NCBI RefSeq assembly: GCF_014656375.1
Contig: NZ_BNCH01000005.1
Coordinates: forward strand, 186,001 to 250,000
Direction of reading: 5' to 3'
Length of the DNA: 64,000 nt
From: Aliiroseovarius zhejiangensis
GTDB taxonomy: Bacteria > Pseudomonadota > Alphaproteobacteria > Rhodobacterales > Rhodobacteraceae
Under the pieces are notes generated by a model. The model saw only the letters and a program-made list of their open reading frames with translations, did not search any database and was not told the origin of the DNA. Both the position numbers and the translations under genes were made by a program. This document shows, piece after piece, positions 28,329-38,159 of the stretch. Numbering within the stretch: the stretch's first letter is position 1; every line of letters starts with the position of its first letter.

Positions 28329-28380
28329 AAGAGCAGACTGCACCAAAAATGGTGAATGAAAGGTTAACAACTCAAGGTTG

Positions 28381-29523
28381 TCAGCCTTTCATTCCATCCC
28401 AGAAACTCTTTACCTTGGTGAAGAAGGACGAGCTTTCAGGGTTGTTCTCTTCCGACAGTTTCTCGAACTCTTGCAAAAGCTCTTTCTGCTTTGCTGTCAG
28501 GTTTACCGGTGTTTCCACCGCAAGTTCGATATACATGTCGCCCCGCGGTCCGCCACGCAGACCCGGCATCCCCTTGGAACGCAGGCGCATTTGCCGCCCG
28601 GATTGGCTGCCCGCCGGAATCTTCACGCGGGACCGGCCACCGTCGATGGTTGGCACCTCAATATCCCCGCCCAGCGCCGCAGAGGTCATGGAAACAGGCA
28701 CGCGGCAATGCAGATGCGGGCCTTCGCGGTCGAAAATCGGATGCTCGGCCACGTCGATGAAGATGTAAAGATCGCCCGTCGGCCCGCCACGCAGACCGGC
28801 TTCTCCTTCGCCGGACAGACGAATGCGCGTGCCGGTTTCGACACCCGCCGGAATGTTGACCGACAGCGACCGTTCCTTGTGCTTGCGACCCGCGCCTCCG
28901 CAGCTTTTGCAGGGGTTCTGTATCTTCTGGCCGGTGCCCTGACAGTTCGGGCAGGTGCGCTCGACCGTAAAGAAGCCTTGCTGTGCACGCACCTTGCCCA
29001 TGCCCGAACAGGTCGGGCAGACCGTAGGTTCAGCACCCGCTTCGGCGCCTGTGCCGCTGCATTCCTCGCACGTCACGGACGTGGGCACGTTGATGGTCTT
29101 TTGCAGGCCGGCGAACGCCTCTTCCAGCGTCACGCGCAGGTTATAGCGCAGGTCGGACCCGCGCTGCGCCCGCGCACCACCCCCACGGCCACCGCCCATG
29201 AAGTCGCCGAACAGGTCGTCGAACACGTCCGAGAAGGCGCTGGCGAAATCGCCATTGCCGCCGGGGTGCCCGCCGCCGGGACGACCGCCCATGCCACCTT
29301 CGAAGGCCGCATGGCCGAACCGGTCATAGGCCGCTTTCTTGTCGGCATCCTTCAGCACCTCGTAAGCCTCGTTCACTTCCTTGAACTGGGCTTCGGCCTT
29401 GGGGTTGTCCTTGTTGCGGTCCGGGTGAAGCTCTTTCGCCTTCTTGCGATAGGCCTTTTTCAGCTCTTCCGCCGATGCGCCCTTGGACGCCCCGAGAACC
29501 TCGTAATAGTCACGCTTTGCCAT
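28381..29523 (-). CDS. dnaJ: Chaperone protein DnaJ
   Basis: Co-chaperone that delivers substrates to DnaK and stimulates its ATPase. 380 residues: J domain with HPDRN (residue 34), a Gly/Phe-rich segment (about 75-115), four zinc-binding repeats ([32 protein letters not shown]) and the C-terminal substrate domains. It follows dnaK by 64 bases on the same strand. Confidence 0.97.
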   Translation of the reverse strand: MAKRDYYEVLGASKGASAEELKKAYRKKAKELHPDRNKDNPKAEAQFKEVNEAYEVLKDADKKAAYDRFGHAAFEGGMGGRPGGGHPGGNGDFASAFSDVFDDLFGDFMGGGRGGGARAQRGSDLRYNLRVTLEEAFAGLQKTINVPTSVTCEECSGTGAEAGAEPTVCPTCSGMGKVRAQQGFFTVERTCPNCQGTGQKIQNPCKSCGGAGRKHKERSLSVNIPAGVETGTRIRLSGEGEAGLRGGPTGDLYIFIDVAEHPIFDREGPHLHCRVPVSMTSAALGGDIEVPTIDGGRSRVKIPAGSQSGRQMRLRSKGMPGLRGGPRGDMYIELAVETPVNLTAKQKELLQEFEKLSEENNPESSSFFTKVKSFWDGMKG

Positions 29524-29549
29524 GGAAATCTCCCTTTGGGAGTGAGGCA

Positions 29550-29567
29550 GGGCTGCACAGGCAGCCC
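29550..29567 (-). repeat. Hairpin between dnaK and dnaJ
   Basis: GGGCTGC (29550-29556) and GCAGCCC (29561-29567) form a seven-base-pair stem with a four-base loop in the 64-base dnaK-dnaJ gap. No U tract follows, so it probably stabilises or processes the mRNA and lets dnaK exceed dnaJ, rather than ending transcription. Confidence 0.5.
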
Positions 29568-29587
29568 CGCCCGTTACCTATTCAGAC

Positions 29588-31501
29588 TTAACGCTTGTTG
29601 TCGTCGTCAAGGTCTTCGAAGTCGGCGTCGACGATGTCGTCATCCACCGCCGAGGGGCCATCAGCCTCTTCAGGCTCTTCCCCAGCCGCTTCTTCCTGCT
29701 GCGCCTTGTAGATCGCTTCACCCAGCTTCATCGCGGCTTCGGTGACGTTCTGGATGCCCGACTTGATCTTGTCGGCATTGTCTTCTTCCATCACGTCTTT
29801 CAGCGCGGCAATGGCCAGCTCGATCGCTTCGATCGTGGTCGGGTCGACCTTGTCGTTATGCTCTTCCATCGCCTTTTCGGTCGAATGGATCAGGCTTTCG
29901 GCCTGGTTCTTGGCTTCGACAAGCTCCTTGCGCTCTTTGTCGGCCTCGGCATTGGCTTCAGCGTCTTTCACCATCGCTTCGATATCCTCGTCCGAGAGGC
30001 CACCCGAAGCCTGGATGGTGATTTTCTGCTCTTTGCCGGTGCCCTTGTCCTTGGCGCCCACTTCAACGATGCCGTTGGCGTCGATGTCGAAGGTCACTTC
30101 GATCTGCGGCATGCCGCGCGGAGCCGGCGGGATGTCTTCCAGATTGAACTGGCCCAGCAGCTTGTTGTCTGCGGCCATCTCACGCTCACCCTGGAACACA
30201 CGCAGGGTCACGGCGTTCTGGTTGTCTTCTGCGGTCGAGAAGATCTGCGACTTCTTGGTCGGGATCGTCGTGTTGCGGTCGATCAGGCGGGTAAACACGC
30301 CACCCAGCGTTTCGATGCCCAGCGACAGCGGGGTCACGTCCAGCAGAACAACGTCCTTCACGTCGCCTTGCAGAACGCCGGCTTGAATGGCGGCACCCAT
30401 GGCAACCACTTCGTCAGGGTTCACGCCTTTATGCGGCTCTTTCCCGAAGAACTTGGACACCTCTTCGATGACCTTGGGCATGCGGGTCATACCGCCAACC
30501 AGAACCACCTCGTCAATGTCGTCCTTGGACAGGCCAGCGTCTTTCAACGCCGCTTGGCAAGGCTTCATCGAGCGCTTGATCAGATCCGACACAAGGCTTT
30601 CCAGCTTGGCGCGGGTCAGCTTCATCACCATGTGCAAGGGCGAACCATCCGACCCCATCGAGATGAAGGGTTGGTTGATTTCGGTTTGCGACGAGCTGGA
30701 CAGCTCGATCTTGGCTTTCTCGGCGGCTTCTTTCAGGCGTTGCAGGGCCATCTTGTCTTTCGACAGGTCGACCTGGTTTTCCTTTTTGAACTCATCGACC
30801 AGATACTGAACGATGCGCATGTCGAAGTCTTCACCACCAAGGAAGGTGTCACCGTTGGTCGATTTCACTTCAAACAGACCGTCGTCGATTTCCAGGATGG
30901 TCACGTCGAACGTACCACCGCCAAGGTCATAGACTGCGATGGTTTGGGTTTCGGCCTTGTCCAGACCATAGGCCAGCGCGGCGGCGGTCGGTTCGTTGAT
31001 GATCCGCAGCACCTCAAGGCCAGCGATCTTGCCGGCGTCTTTGGTGGCCTGACGCTGGGCGTCGTTGAAATAGGCAGGAACGGTGATGACGGCCTGGGTC
31101 ACCTCTTCGCCGAGATACGATTCAGCGGTTTCTTTCATCTTACCAAGGATGAAAGCCGAGATTTGCGAGGGCGAATACTTCTCGCCGGCCGCTTCAACCC
31201 ATGCGTCGCCGTTGCCACCGTCGACGATGGCATAGGGAACAAGTTTCTTGTCTTTTTCAACGGCCGGGTCCTGCATGTTGCGGCCGATCAGGCGCTTCAC
31301 CGCAAAGACGGTGTTGTCGGGGTTGGTGACGGCCTGCCGTTTGGCGGGTTGGCCGACAAGGCGTTCGCCGTCCTTGAAGGCGACGATCGAAGGCGTCGTG
31401 CGTGCGCCTTCCGCGTTTTCGATGACCCGCGGTTGCGAGCCGTCCATGATGGCAACACAAGAGTTGGTGGTGCCGAGGTCGATACCGATGACTTTAGCCA
31501 T
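29588..31501 (-). CDS. dnaK: Molecular chaperone DnaK (Hsp70)
   Basis: ATP-dependent chaperone of 637 residues. The start [20 protein letters not shown] is diagnostic. The [16 protein letters not shown] phosphate loop and [12 protein letters not shown] motif of the ATPase domain follow, then the substrate domain and a Glu/Asp-rich C-terminal tail ([18 protein letters not shown]). The ATG at 31501 follows GAGAGGA; two more codons are open upstream but are not preferred. It is divergent from alkB. Confidence 0.98.
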   Translation of the reverse strand: MAKVIGIDLGTTNSCVAIMDGSQPRVIENAEGARTTPSIVAFKDGERLVGQPAKRQAVTNPDNTVFAVKRLIGRNMQDPAVEKDKKLVPYAIVDGGNGDAWVEAAGEKYSPSQISAFILGKMKETAESYLGEEVTQAVITVPAYFNDAQRQATKDAGKIAGLEVLRIINEPTAAALAYGLDKAETQTIAVYDLGGGTFDVTILEIDDGLFEVKSTNGDTFLGGEDFDMRIVQYLVDEFKKENQVDLSKDKMALQRLKEAAEKAKIELSSSSQTEINQPFISMGSDGSPLHMVMKLTRAKLESLVSDLIKRSMKPCQAALKDAGLSKDDIDEVVLVGGMTRMPKVIEEVSKFFGKEPHKGVNPDEVVAMGAAIQAGVLQGDVKDVVLLDVTPLSLGIETLGGVFTRLIDRNTTIPTKKSQIFSTAEDNQNAVTLRVFQGEREMAADNKLLGQFNLEDIPPAPRGMPQIEVTFDIDANGIVEVGAKDKGTGKEQKITIQASGGLSDEDIEAMVKDAEANAEADKERKELVEAKNQAESLIHSTEKAMEEHNDKVDPTTIEAIELAIAALKDVMEEDNADKIKSGIQNVTEAAMKLGEAIYKAQQEEAAGEEPEEADGPSAVDDDIVDADFEDLDDDNKR

Positions 31502-31610
31502 GCTCAAAATCCTCTCTTAGGCGATGTTGTGGGAGCCGACCTTGCAAAGCATCGGCCCCTGATCCCAGATTTCTGACCGGTTGGGCGTGTCCCAATCCGG
31601 CGTCTCGGCG

Positions 31611-31639
31611 TATATAAGTAGGGGAAATGGGGCCTGCAA
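31611..31639 (-). promoter_or_regulatory. Candidate dnaK promoter
   Basis: On the minus strand TTGCAG (31639-31634) and TATATA (31616-31611) are 17 bases apart, giving a leader of about 105 bases before dnaK. The spacer contains CCCCATTT, similar to a sigma-32 minus-10, but no matching minus-35 was found at the right distance. Confidence 0.45.
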
Positions 31640-31693
31640 GCGTCCAGGGGGCCGTGAGCGGCTAAAAAACGAGTCATTTTCAGGGTTTTGACG

Positions 31694-32323
31694 ATGTTGC
31701 GGTATGACGGCCCTTCGATTGATCTGGCGGGGGCAAGACTTTTCAAGGGGATGCTGGACCGGACCGCGCAGGAGGCGCTGGTTGCGGCGCTGCGTCCACT
31801 GGTGTTGGCGGCGCCGTTTTTTCACCCCGAAACCCGCTGGGGCAAGAAGATGTCCGTACGCATGACCTCGGCGGGGCGTGTGGGCTGGGTATCGGACCGG
31901 CGCGGATACCGGTACGAACCGCGTCATCCGGGCGGCGCAGAATGGCCAGAGATACCCGACGAGGTGTTGAATGTGTGGCGTTCGGTGGCCGGCACGGAAC
32001 GCCTGCCGGATTGCTGCCTGATCAACTATTACGGCGAAGGCGCACGGATGGGGCTGCATCAGGATCGCGACGAAGGTGACTTCTCCTATCCCGTCGTGTC
32101 GATCAGCCTGGGCGATGATGCGCTGTTTCGGATCGGCGGCACCGAACGTCAGGGCCCTACGCAATCCGCGTGGCTGAGCTCAGGCGATGTGCTGGTGCTG
32201 GATGGCCCTGCCCGTCTGGCCTTCCACGGCATCGACCGTCTGCGGTTTGGATCATCCGACCTGTTGCGCGATCATGGTCGGATCAACCTGACGCTTCGGG
32301 TCGTCGCAGACAAGCCGGATTAA
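31694..32323 (+). CDS. alkB: AlkB-family 2-oxoglutarate/Fe(II) dioxygenase (nucleic-acid dealkylation)
   Basis: Repairs 1-methyladenine and 3-methylcytosine by oxidative demethylation. The iron ligands are the His and Asp of LHQDRDE (near residue 117) and the His of LAFHGIDRL. The 2-oxoglutarate-binding arginines are in RINLTLRVV. Length 209 aa is typical. The ATG at 31694 is chosen over a TTG two codons earlier. It is unrelated to the alkane monooxygenase at 55572, although both families use the name alkB. Its stop interlocks with the convergent permease gene (TTAA). Confidence 0.93.
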   Translation: MLRYDGPSIDLAGARLFKGMLDRTAQEALVAALRPLVLAAPFFHPETRWGKKMSVRMTSAGRVGWVSDRRGYRYEPRHPGGAEWPEIPDEVLNVWRSVAGTERLPDCCLINYYGEGARMGLHQDRDEGDFSYPVVSISLGDDALFRIGGTERQGPTQSAWLSSGDVLVLDGPARLAFHGIDRLRFGSSDLLRDHGRINLTLRVVADKPD

Positions 32324-33141
32324 CGGCGCGCGTCCCAACTGGCCGAGGCATTTCTGCGGCTATAGCTGTCGCCCATCAGCCCAAGGAAGGCCAGCACGAT
32401 CGAGACGATCAGCGGGTAAGGCCAGTTAGAATAATGTGGAAAATAGTTAATGAACGCATAGCCCCGCGCCTGGTCGATGATATGAAATAGCGGGTTCCAC
32501 GAGAACATCGCCAGCATGAAGAAGGGCAGCGTGTTGGCCACGAACATCTTGCCCGATGCAAACATATTGACCCGCATATAGACCGTCATCGTCATCTGCG
32601 TGAACCGTGGAAACCAGGGCTTCAGCGCCATCAGGACAATCCCGACCGAGACCCCGTTGAACCACCCCAGAAGCAGCATCATGAAGGTGCCCACCGGGTC
32701 ATAGATATCCACCGGGTTGAAGGCCAGGCTATAGGCCGTCAGCACAACGATGATCGACACGATCTGAAGATACAGGGCGCTTAAGGAAGCCGCGACGATC
32801 GACACTAGCGTGTTCATCGGGCCGTGCAGCATCATCGTCGCGGTCGGACCCGTTGCCATGGCGACGGATTTCATCGTCTTCACGTTCGTCATGAAAATGA
32901 ACACACCGGACATGATGTATAAAAGGAAATCCCCGCGGATGGCGGCGGTGCGCAGGCCAAGCACGCTCATCATCACGAAGAAGATGGCGACCATCAGAAG
33001 CGACTGGATGATGTTGATCAACAGGCCGATCACTGCGTTCGGGTGCGATTTGCGCAGGTCGAAGACGGTCGCGTGATAGATCACAGCCAGCATCGAGGCC
33101 GCAGCCTCAGCCCGGGTTCTGTTCACCTTCACTTCAAACAT
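32320..33141 (-). CDS. ABC-2 type polysaccharide export permease (KpsM-like)
   Basis: Integral membrane subunit of an ABC exporter for surface polysaccharide. 273 residues with about six hydrophobic segments (for example VIGLLINIIQSLLMVAIFFV, LVSIVAASLSALYLQIVSI, YPLIVSIVLAFLGLMG). The N-terminus (NRTRAEAAASMLAVIYHATV) and a WNPLFHIIDQAR stretch are typical of KpsM/RfbA-type permeases. No ATPase partner is adjacent, so it must lie outside the window. It is divergent from cysQ. Confidence 0.82.
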   Translation of the reverse strand: MFEVKVNRTRAEAAASMLAVIYHATVFDLRKSHPNAVIGLLINIIQSLLMVAIFFVMMSVLGLRTAAIRGDFLLYIMSGVFIFMTNVKTMKSVAMATGPTATMMLHGPMNTLVSIVAASLSALYLQIVSIIVVLTAYSLAFNPVDIYDPVGTFMMLLLGWFNGVSVGIVLMALKPWFPRFTQMTMTVYMRVNMFASGKMFVANTLPFFMLAMFSWNPLFHIIDQARGYAFINYFPHYSNWPYPLIVSIVLAFLGLMGDSYSRRNASASWDARR

Positions 33142-33274
33142 GGCGCTGCCTTTTTTGCCCGCATCAGGGGGATTCTTGCAGGGAAATCTTGCCGTTCGCT
33201 TACCCAAACATCATAAGTGGGCGAAATTATGTAATCAACTGGACCGCACAGCAGTGCGGGCAAGGAGCGATCTT

Positions 33275-34072
33275 TTGGATTTCGACCGTTTGGAAAGCGT
33301 CATGCGTAAACTGGCACTTGAGGCCGGTGATGTGATCATGGAGATATACGATTCCGAGGATTTCGAGGTGCGCTCGAAATCCGATGACAGCCCTGTAACG
33401 GCGGCGGACGAGGCCGCGGATGCGGTGATTTCGGCCGGGTTGCGCGCGGCGTTTCCGGATGTGCTTCTGGTGACGGAAGAACAGGCCGACAGCCATGGGC
33501 AGCAGGCCGATGCCTTCCTGATTGTCGACCCGTTGGACGGCACCAAGGAATTCATTCACCGGCGCGGTGATTTCACCGTCAACATAGCCTATGTGGTCGA
33601 CGGCACGCCCGTTCGCGGCGTGGTCTATGCGCCGGCCAAGGGGCGCATGTTCTTCACCCGCGCCAACGGCAGCAGCGTCGAGGAACAAGGCCCGTTCGAC
33701 AAAGACAGAGTCGGATCGCTGACACCCATCTCGGTCTCCACCCCGGACAACAGCGCATTGATGGTCGTCGCGTCGAAATCGCACCGCGATCAGGCCACGG
33801 ATGATTATATCGGCAAATACGCGGTGAAAGACATGCGGTCGGCGGGCAGTTCGCTGAAATTTTGTCTGGTCGCCACCGGCGAGGCCGATCTTTACCCCCG
33901 CGTGGGGCGCACCATGGAATGGGACACCGCCGCCGGTCACGCGGTGCTGAAAGGGGCAGGTGGCGACGTTGTGCGGTTTGATGACCATACGCCACTGGCC
34001 TATGGCAAAGACGACTATGCCAACCCGTTCTTCATCGCCTATGCGCCCGGGGTGGCGTTGCAGAAAGCGTGA
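33275..34072 (+). CDS. cysQ: 3'(2'),5'-bisphosphate nucleotidase CysQ
   Basis: Hydrolyses PAP (3'-phosphoadenosine 5'-phosphate), the by-product of PAPS-using sulfotransferases and PAPS reduction. The metal-site signature VDPLDGTKEFIHRRGDF (near residue 90), TAADEAADAV and the C-terminal WDTAAGHAVLKGAGG are intact. Start: a TTG at 33275 with AAGGAG seven bases upstream gives the family N-terminus (LDFDRLESVMRKLALEAG); the next ATG is nine codons in. 265 aa. kdsB begins three bases after its stop. It shares a cluster with a PAPS-type sulfotransferase gene. Confidence 0.92.
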   Translation: MDFDRLESVMRKLALEAGDVIMEIYDSEDFEVRSKSDDSPVTAADEAADAVISAGLRAAFPDVLLVTEEQADSHGQQADAFLIVDPLDGTKEFIHRRGDFTVNIAYVVDGTPVRGVVYAPAKGRMFFTRANGSSVEEQGPFDKDRVGSLTPISVSTPDNSALMVVASKSHRDQATDDYIGKYAVKDMRSAGSSLKFCLVATGEADLYPRVGRTMEWDTAAGHAVLKGAGGDVVRFDDHTPLAYGKDDYANPFFIAYAPGVALQKA

Positions 34073-34075
34073 CGA

Positions 34076-34879
34076 ATGGGCGTGCTGATCGTCATTCCCG
34101 CGCGCTTTGCCTCGGTTCGCTATCCAGGTAAGGCGCTTGTGCCGCTGACGGGGGCAACAGGGCAGAAAAAGTCACTGATCCACCGCAGTTGGGAGGCCGC
34201 GCAGGCCGTATCCGGCATCGACCGCGTTGTCGTGGCGACGGATGACGACCGTATCCGCAGCGCAGCCGAAGGGTTTGGCGCCGACGTCGTCATGACCTCA
34301 TCGACCTGCCGCAACGGCACCGAACGTTGCGCCGAGGCGCTGGAGGCGTTGGGTGGCGGCTATGACATCGTGCTGAACCTGCAAGGCGACGCCCCGCTGA
34401 CGCCGCCCTGGTTTGTCGAAGCCCTGATCGACGCCTTGAACGCCCACCCGGTTGCCGAAATGGCAACGCCGGTGCTGCGATGTGACGGTCGGGCGCTCGG
34501 CGGTTTTCTGGACGACCGACGCGCGGAGCGGGTGGGTGGCACCACCGCCGTATTCGGGGCCGAGGGCAAGGCGCTTTATTTCTCGAAAGAGGTGATCCCC
34601 CATATTTCAAACAGCCTGTGGGACGACACGCAGGCGACCCCGGTGTTTCATCATGTCGGGGTCTATGCCTATCGCCCTTCTGCCCTGGCGGCTTATGCAC
34701 GCTGGACGCCGGGGCCATTGGAGCAGTTGGAGGGGCTGGAGCAGCTTCGCTTTCTTGAGCGGGATCATCCGGTGCAATGCGTCGAGGTCGACGCGCGTGG
34801 CCGACAGTTCTGGGAACTGAACAACCCCGAAGACGTGCCGAGAATCGAGCGCATCCTTCGCGAATGTGGAATGGATTGA
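34076..34879 (+). CDS. kdsB: 3-deoxy-manno-octulosonate cytidylyltransferase (CMP-Kdo synthetase)
   Basis: Activates Kdo as CMP-Kdo for lipid A core and some capsules. 267 residues with the N-terminal IPARFASVRYPGKALVPL CTP-binding block, VVVATDDDRI, the STCRNGTERCAEAL loop, NLQGDAPL with the metal-binding Asp, and HHVGVYAYRP. It is three bases after cysQ and is probably co-transcribed. Other Kdo genes in the window are waaA-like (50910) and possibly the KpsC/S-like gene (6878). Confidence 0.93.
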   Translation: MGVLIVIPARFASVRYPGKALVPLTGATGQKKSLIHRSWEAAQAVSGIDRVVVATDDDRIRSAAEGFGADVVMTSSTCRNGTERCAEALEALGGGYDIVLNLQGDAPLTPPWFVEALIDALNAHPVAEMATPVLRCDGRALGGFLDDRRAERVGGTTAVFGAEGKALYFSKEVIPHISNSLWDDTQATPVFHHVGVYAYRPSALAAYARWTPGPLEQLEGLEQLRFLERDHPVQCVEVDARGRQFWELNNPEDVPRIERILRECGMD

Positions 34880-35120
34880 CCCCGCGAAATCACCGCGACG
34901 CTCACACACCCAGCGGGCAATCTGTCGCACCTTCTCGCGGAAAAATGGAATTGCCTTGAGAAATGCCAGCGATTGACCCAGTATCGTAAACAATTGCCAT
35001 GAAGTTGTCAGATTTTCCGCCCATTGGTATTCCGTATATGATTTAAGCCTGCTCAAGTAGTTTCATGGCTGGCTTGTCGAATGCGTTTTCGGGCGGACGA
35101 GTCACAACAGAGGTGTTTTT

Positions 35121-36017
35121 ATGACGCACAAAAAGGTCACCAAAGCCATTTTTCCGGTCGCCGGGCTGGGAACGCGCTTTTTGCCCGCGACCAAATCGAT
35201 TCCGAAAGAGATTATGACGCTGGTGGATCGCCCATTGATTCAATACGCGATCGACGAAGCGCGGGCGGCCGGGATCAAGGAATTCATCTTTGTCACCTCG
35301 CGCGGCAAAGGCGCGCTTGAGGATTATTTCGACAATTCTCCCATACTTGAGCAGGAGCTGCGCCGGAAGGGCAAGGATGCCCTGCTTGAGATCCTCAAGG
35401 ACACAAACATGGAAAGCGGCGCGATCGCCTATATGCGCCAGCACAAGGCGCTGGGGCTGGGCCATGCGGTCTGGTGCGCGCGCCGCCTGATCGCCAATGA
35501 ACCCTTTGCCGTCATCCTGCCCGATGACGTGATCGCTGCCGAAAAACCCTGTCTGCAACAGATGGTCGAAGCCTATGACGAAACCGGCGGGTGCATGGTC
35601 GCCGCGATGGAAGTCCCTGCCGAAAAGGCCAGCGCCTATGGTGTTCTTGACGTCAAGCAGGACATGGGCGCGATGGTTTCGGTCAAGGGCATGGTTGAAA
35701 AACCTGCTATCGAAGACGCGCCGTCCAATCTGGCGGTGATCGGTCGATACATCCTGACGCCCAATGTGCTGCGCAGCCTGAACAAGATGAAAAGCGGTGC
35801 GGGTGGCGAAATTCAACTGACCGATGCCATTGCTCTGGAAATCGAAAAAGGGCGCGATGTGTTCGGCTATCGGTTCCGCGGGCAACGCTTTGATTGCGGG
35901 TCCAAGGCGGGATTTTTGCAGGCCACGGTCGCCTTTGGCATGGCCCGGGAAGAGCTTCGGGATGAGTTTTCGTCCTATTTGCACGACATCGTGGCACAGC
36001 AGAAGGCGGCCGAGTAA
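35121..36017 (+). CDS. galU: UTP-glucose-1-phosphate uridylyltransferase GalU
   Basis: Makes UDP-glucose, the donor or precursor for many surface glycans. 298 residues, with VAGLGTRFLPATKSIPKEI near the N-terminus, the LGHAVWCARRLI segment, FAVILPDDVI and a C-terminal FRGQRFDCGSKAGF. The ATG follows GAGGTG. A 241-base gap separates it from kdsB; a weak promoter-like pair (TTGTCA at 35005, TATTCC at 35028, spacing 17) lies there, so it may start its own unit leading into the glycosyltransferases. Confidence 0.95.
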   Translation: MTHKKVTKAIFPVAGLGTRFLPATKSIPKEIMTLVDRPLIQYAIDEARAAGIKEFIFVTSRGKGALEDYFDNSPILEQELRRKGKDALLEILKDTNMESGAIAYMRQHKALGLGHAVWCARRLIANEPFAVILPDDVIAAEKPCLQQMVEAYDETGGCMVAAMEVPAEKASAYGVLDVKQDMGAMVSVKGMVEKPAIEDAPSNLAVIGRYILTPNVLRSLNKMKSGAGGEIQLTDAIALEIEKGRDVFGYRFRGQRFDCGSKAGFLQATVAFGMAREELRDEFSSYLHDIVAQQKAAE

Positions 36018-36023
36018 CCCCTC

Positions 36024-37061
36024 GTGCCTGACGAACGCGGGCAGTGGTGGTCAGCCTATCGGATGCGGTGGAAACGCCGCCGCCTTTTGTGGCGTTCGTT
36101 CCGTTCGCGCCGCGACCTTGTGCCGGTTGTGGACCGCACGGATCGGATTCGCCCCGGCGATGTGCTGGTCTTCACCACGGCACGCAACGAACAGCTGCGC
36201 CTGCCGCATTTCCTGTCGCATTATCGCGCGCTGGGCGTGGGGCATTTTCTGTTCGTCCTGAACAACAGCGATGATGCGACCGAGGCCTTTCTGGCCGAGC
36301 AGCCCGACGTGTCGCTGTGGCAGACCAAGGCGGGCTACAAGGCGTCACGTTTCGGGGTCGACTGGATCACCTGGCTTCTGTTTCGCTATGGCCATCGCCA
36401 CTGGTGCCTGACGGTCGATGTTGACGAGGTGCTGATCTATCCCCATTGCGACACGCGAAGCCTTCCCGACCTGACCGCGTTTCTGGAGCAATCCGATGCC
36501 GCCGCGATGGGCGCGCTGATGCTGGATCTTTTCCCCCAAGGCCCGCTGGATCAACCGACCTATGCGCCCGGACAAGACCCGACCGAGGTGCTGACGCATT
36601 TCGATGCCGGTCCCTATCGGGCAGAGCGGCAATTGCCCGCGCAGAACCTGTGGGTGCAGGGGGGCCCACGCGATCGCGTCCATTTTGCCGACCGGCCTGC
36701 GCGGGCACCCACCCTGAACAAGCTTCCGCTGGTGCGTTGGAGCCGGCGATATGCCTATCTGAATTCGACCCATTCGGCGCTTCCTCCCCACCTGAACCTG
36801 GCCTGGGACGGGCCTGCCTGCGTGTCAGACGACACCCGCCTGTCCGGCGCACTGCTCCATACCAAGTTCCTGCCTGACATCGTGGCCCGATCGCGGGAAG
36901 AAAAGGCGCGGCGCGAGCATTTCGGGCGGCCCGAAGATTTTGATGACTACTATGACTGGCTCTCATCCGCGCCTGACCTGTGGCACGAGGGCGCGGTGGC
37001 CTATCAAGGCTGGCGTCAGTTGGTGGACCTTGGGCTTATCTCGGCGGGCGGTTGGGAATAA
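36024..37061 (+). CDS. Glycosyltransferase family 2-like protein (first of a tandem pair)
   Basis: Cytoplasmic GT-A-fold transferase of 345 residues. The N-terminus is strongly basic (MRWKRRRLLWRSFRSRRD). Core blocks are GDVLVFTTARNEQLRLPHFL (nucleotide strand) and LTVDVDEVLIYPHCD, whose DxD near residue 130 binds the metal-sugar nucleotide. WVQGGPRDRVHF and PLVRWSRRYAYLNSTHSALP follow. It starts at a GTG; the N-terminus aligns with its neighbour's. It lies six bases after galU. Donor and acceptor are unknown. It is clearly paralogous to the next gene. Confidence 0.85.
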   Translation: MPDERGQWWSAYRMRWKRRRLLWRSFRSRRDLVPVVDRTDRIRPGDVLVFTTARNEQLRLPHFLSHYRALGVGHFLFVLNNSDDATEAFLAEQPDVSLWQTKAGYKASRFGVDWITWLLFRYGHRHWCLTVDVDEVLIYPHCDTRSLPDLTAFLEQSDAAAMGALMLDLFPQGPLDQPTYAPGQDPTEVLTHFDAGPYRAERQLPAQNLWVQGGPRDRVHFADRPARAPTLNKLPLVRWSRRYAYLNSTHSALPPHLNLAWDGPACVSDDTRLSGALLHTKFLPDIVARSREEKARREHFGRPEDFDDYYDWLSSAPDLWHEGAVAYQGWRQLVDLGLISAGGWE

Positions 37062-37148
37062 GCGTTCTGCGTAAATCTGTGATTCAGGTTTATCACGAAA
37101 CATTCTAAACAGGTGTTAGCCTAGCACCGATCAGGAACGAGGAACGGC

Positions 37149-38159
37149 GTGAGCGTCTGGACATCATACCGACTGCGGCTGAAACGCAAGCAATGCCACA
37201 TTCGGGCGTTCCGCAAGCGGCGCGAGTTGACCACGGTGATCAACCGGACATCTGCCATCGCGCCGGACGATATCCTGTGCTTTTCGACCATCCGCAACGA
37301 AGCTGTCCGTCTGCCCTATTTCCTGTCCTATTATCGCGATCTTGGCGTGAACCATTTCTTTTTCGTCGACAACGGGTCGGATGATGGCGGAGCCGAGTAC
37401 CTGGCCGATCAGCCGGATGTGTCGCTGTGGTCCACCGATGCCAGCTACAAACGCGCGAATTTCGGCGTGAACTGGACTGGGTGGCTGCAACGGAAATACG
37501 CTCATGGGCATTGGTCGCTGGTCGTCGACCCTGACGAATTTCTGGTCTATCCGTTCTGCGATACGCGGCCGCTCAGGGCGCTGACCGACTGGTTGGATAC
37601 GTCGGGTGTCAGGTCGTTCGGGGTGCTGCTTCTGGATATGTATCCGAAAGGGCCGATGCATAACCTGAGCTATGCGGCCGGGCAAAACCCGTTCGAGCTG
37701 GCCGATTGGTTTGACAGCGGCAACTACTCGATCACCAAGAACCCGAAATACGGGAACCTGTGGATACAGGGCGGTCCGCGCGCACGCGCCTTTTTCGCGG
37801 ACAACCCCGAGAACGCCCCTGCTCTGAACAAGATCCCGCTGGTGAAATGGCACCGGAAATACAGCTATGTCAGTTCGACCCACGCGCTTTTGCCGCGCGG
37901 GTTGAACCTAGTCTATGACCAATGGGGCGGTGAAAAGGCGTCGGGCTGTCTGTTGCACGCCAAGTTTCTGGACACGTTCAAGGAAAAATCGGTCGAGGAG
38001 CTTACGCGCGGACAGCACTATGCCGACAGTCACGAATACCGCGCCTATCACGACGGCACCAACGAAGCCACGGACCTGTGGTGTGACTGGAGCGAAAAAT
38101 ACCTGAACTGGCGTCAGTTAGAGATGCTGGGGCTGATGTCGAAAGGAAACTGGGCATGA
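37149..38159 (+). CDS. Glycosyltransferase family 2-like protein (second of a tandem pair)
   Basis: Paralogue of the preceding gene (336 aa) with the same order of blocks: DDILCFSTIRNEAVRLPYFL, LVVDPDEFLVYPFCDTR with DPD near residue 124, LWIQGGPRARAFFADNPENA and PLVKWHRKYSYVSSTHALLP. The DVD of the first copy is DPD here, so donor specificity may differ. The GTG at 37149 follows GAGGAACGGC. It overlaps the next gene by four bases. Tandem duplication is inferred from similarity and adjacency. Confidence 0.86.
   Translation: MSVWTSYRLRLKRKQCHIRAFRKRRELTTVINRTSAIAPDDILCFSTIRNEAVRLPYFLSYYRDLGVNHFFFVDNGSDDGGAEYLADQPDVSLWSTDASYKRANFGVNWTGWLQRKYAHGHWSLVVDPDEFLVYPFCDTRPLRALTDWLDTSGVRSFGVLLLDMYPKGPMHNLSYAAGQNPFELADWFDSGNYSITKNPKYGNLWIQGGPRARAFFADNPENAPALNKIPLVKWHRKYSYVSSTHALLPRGLNLVYDQWGGEKASGCLLHAKFLDTFKEKSVEELTRGQHYADSHEYRAYHDGTNEATDLWCDWSEKYLNWRQLEMLGLMSKGNWA

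Noticed and set aside
28341-28354. CACC-AAAAAT-GGTG palindrome between dnaJ and radC
   Set aside because: Only a four-base-pair stem and no adjacent U tract; too weak to call a terminator or operator.
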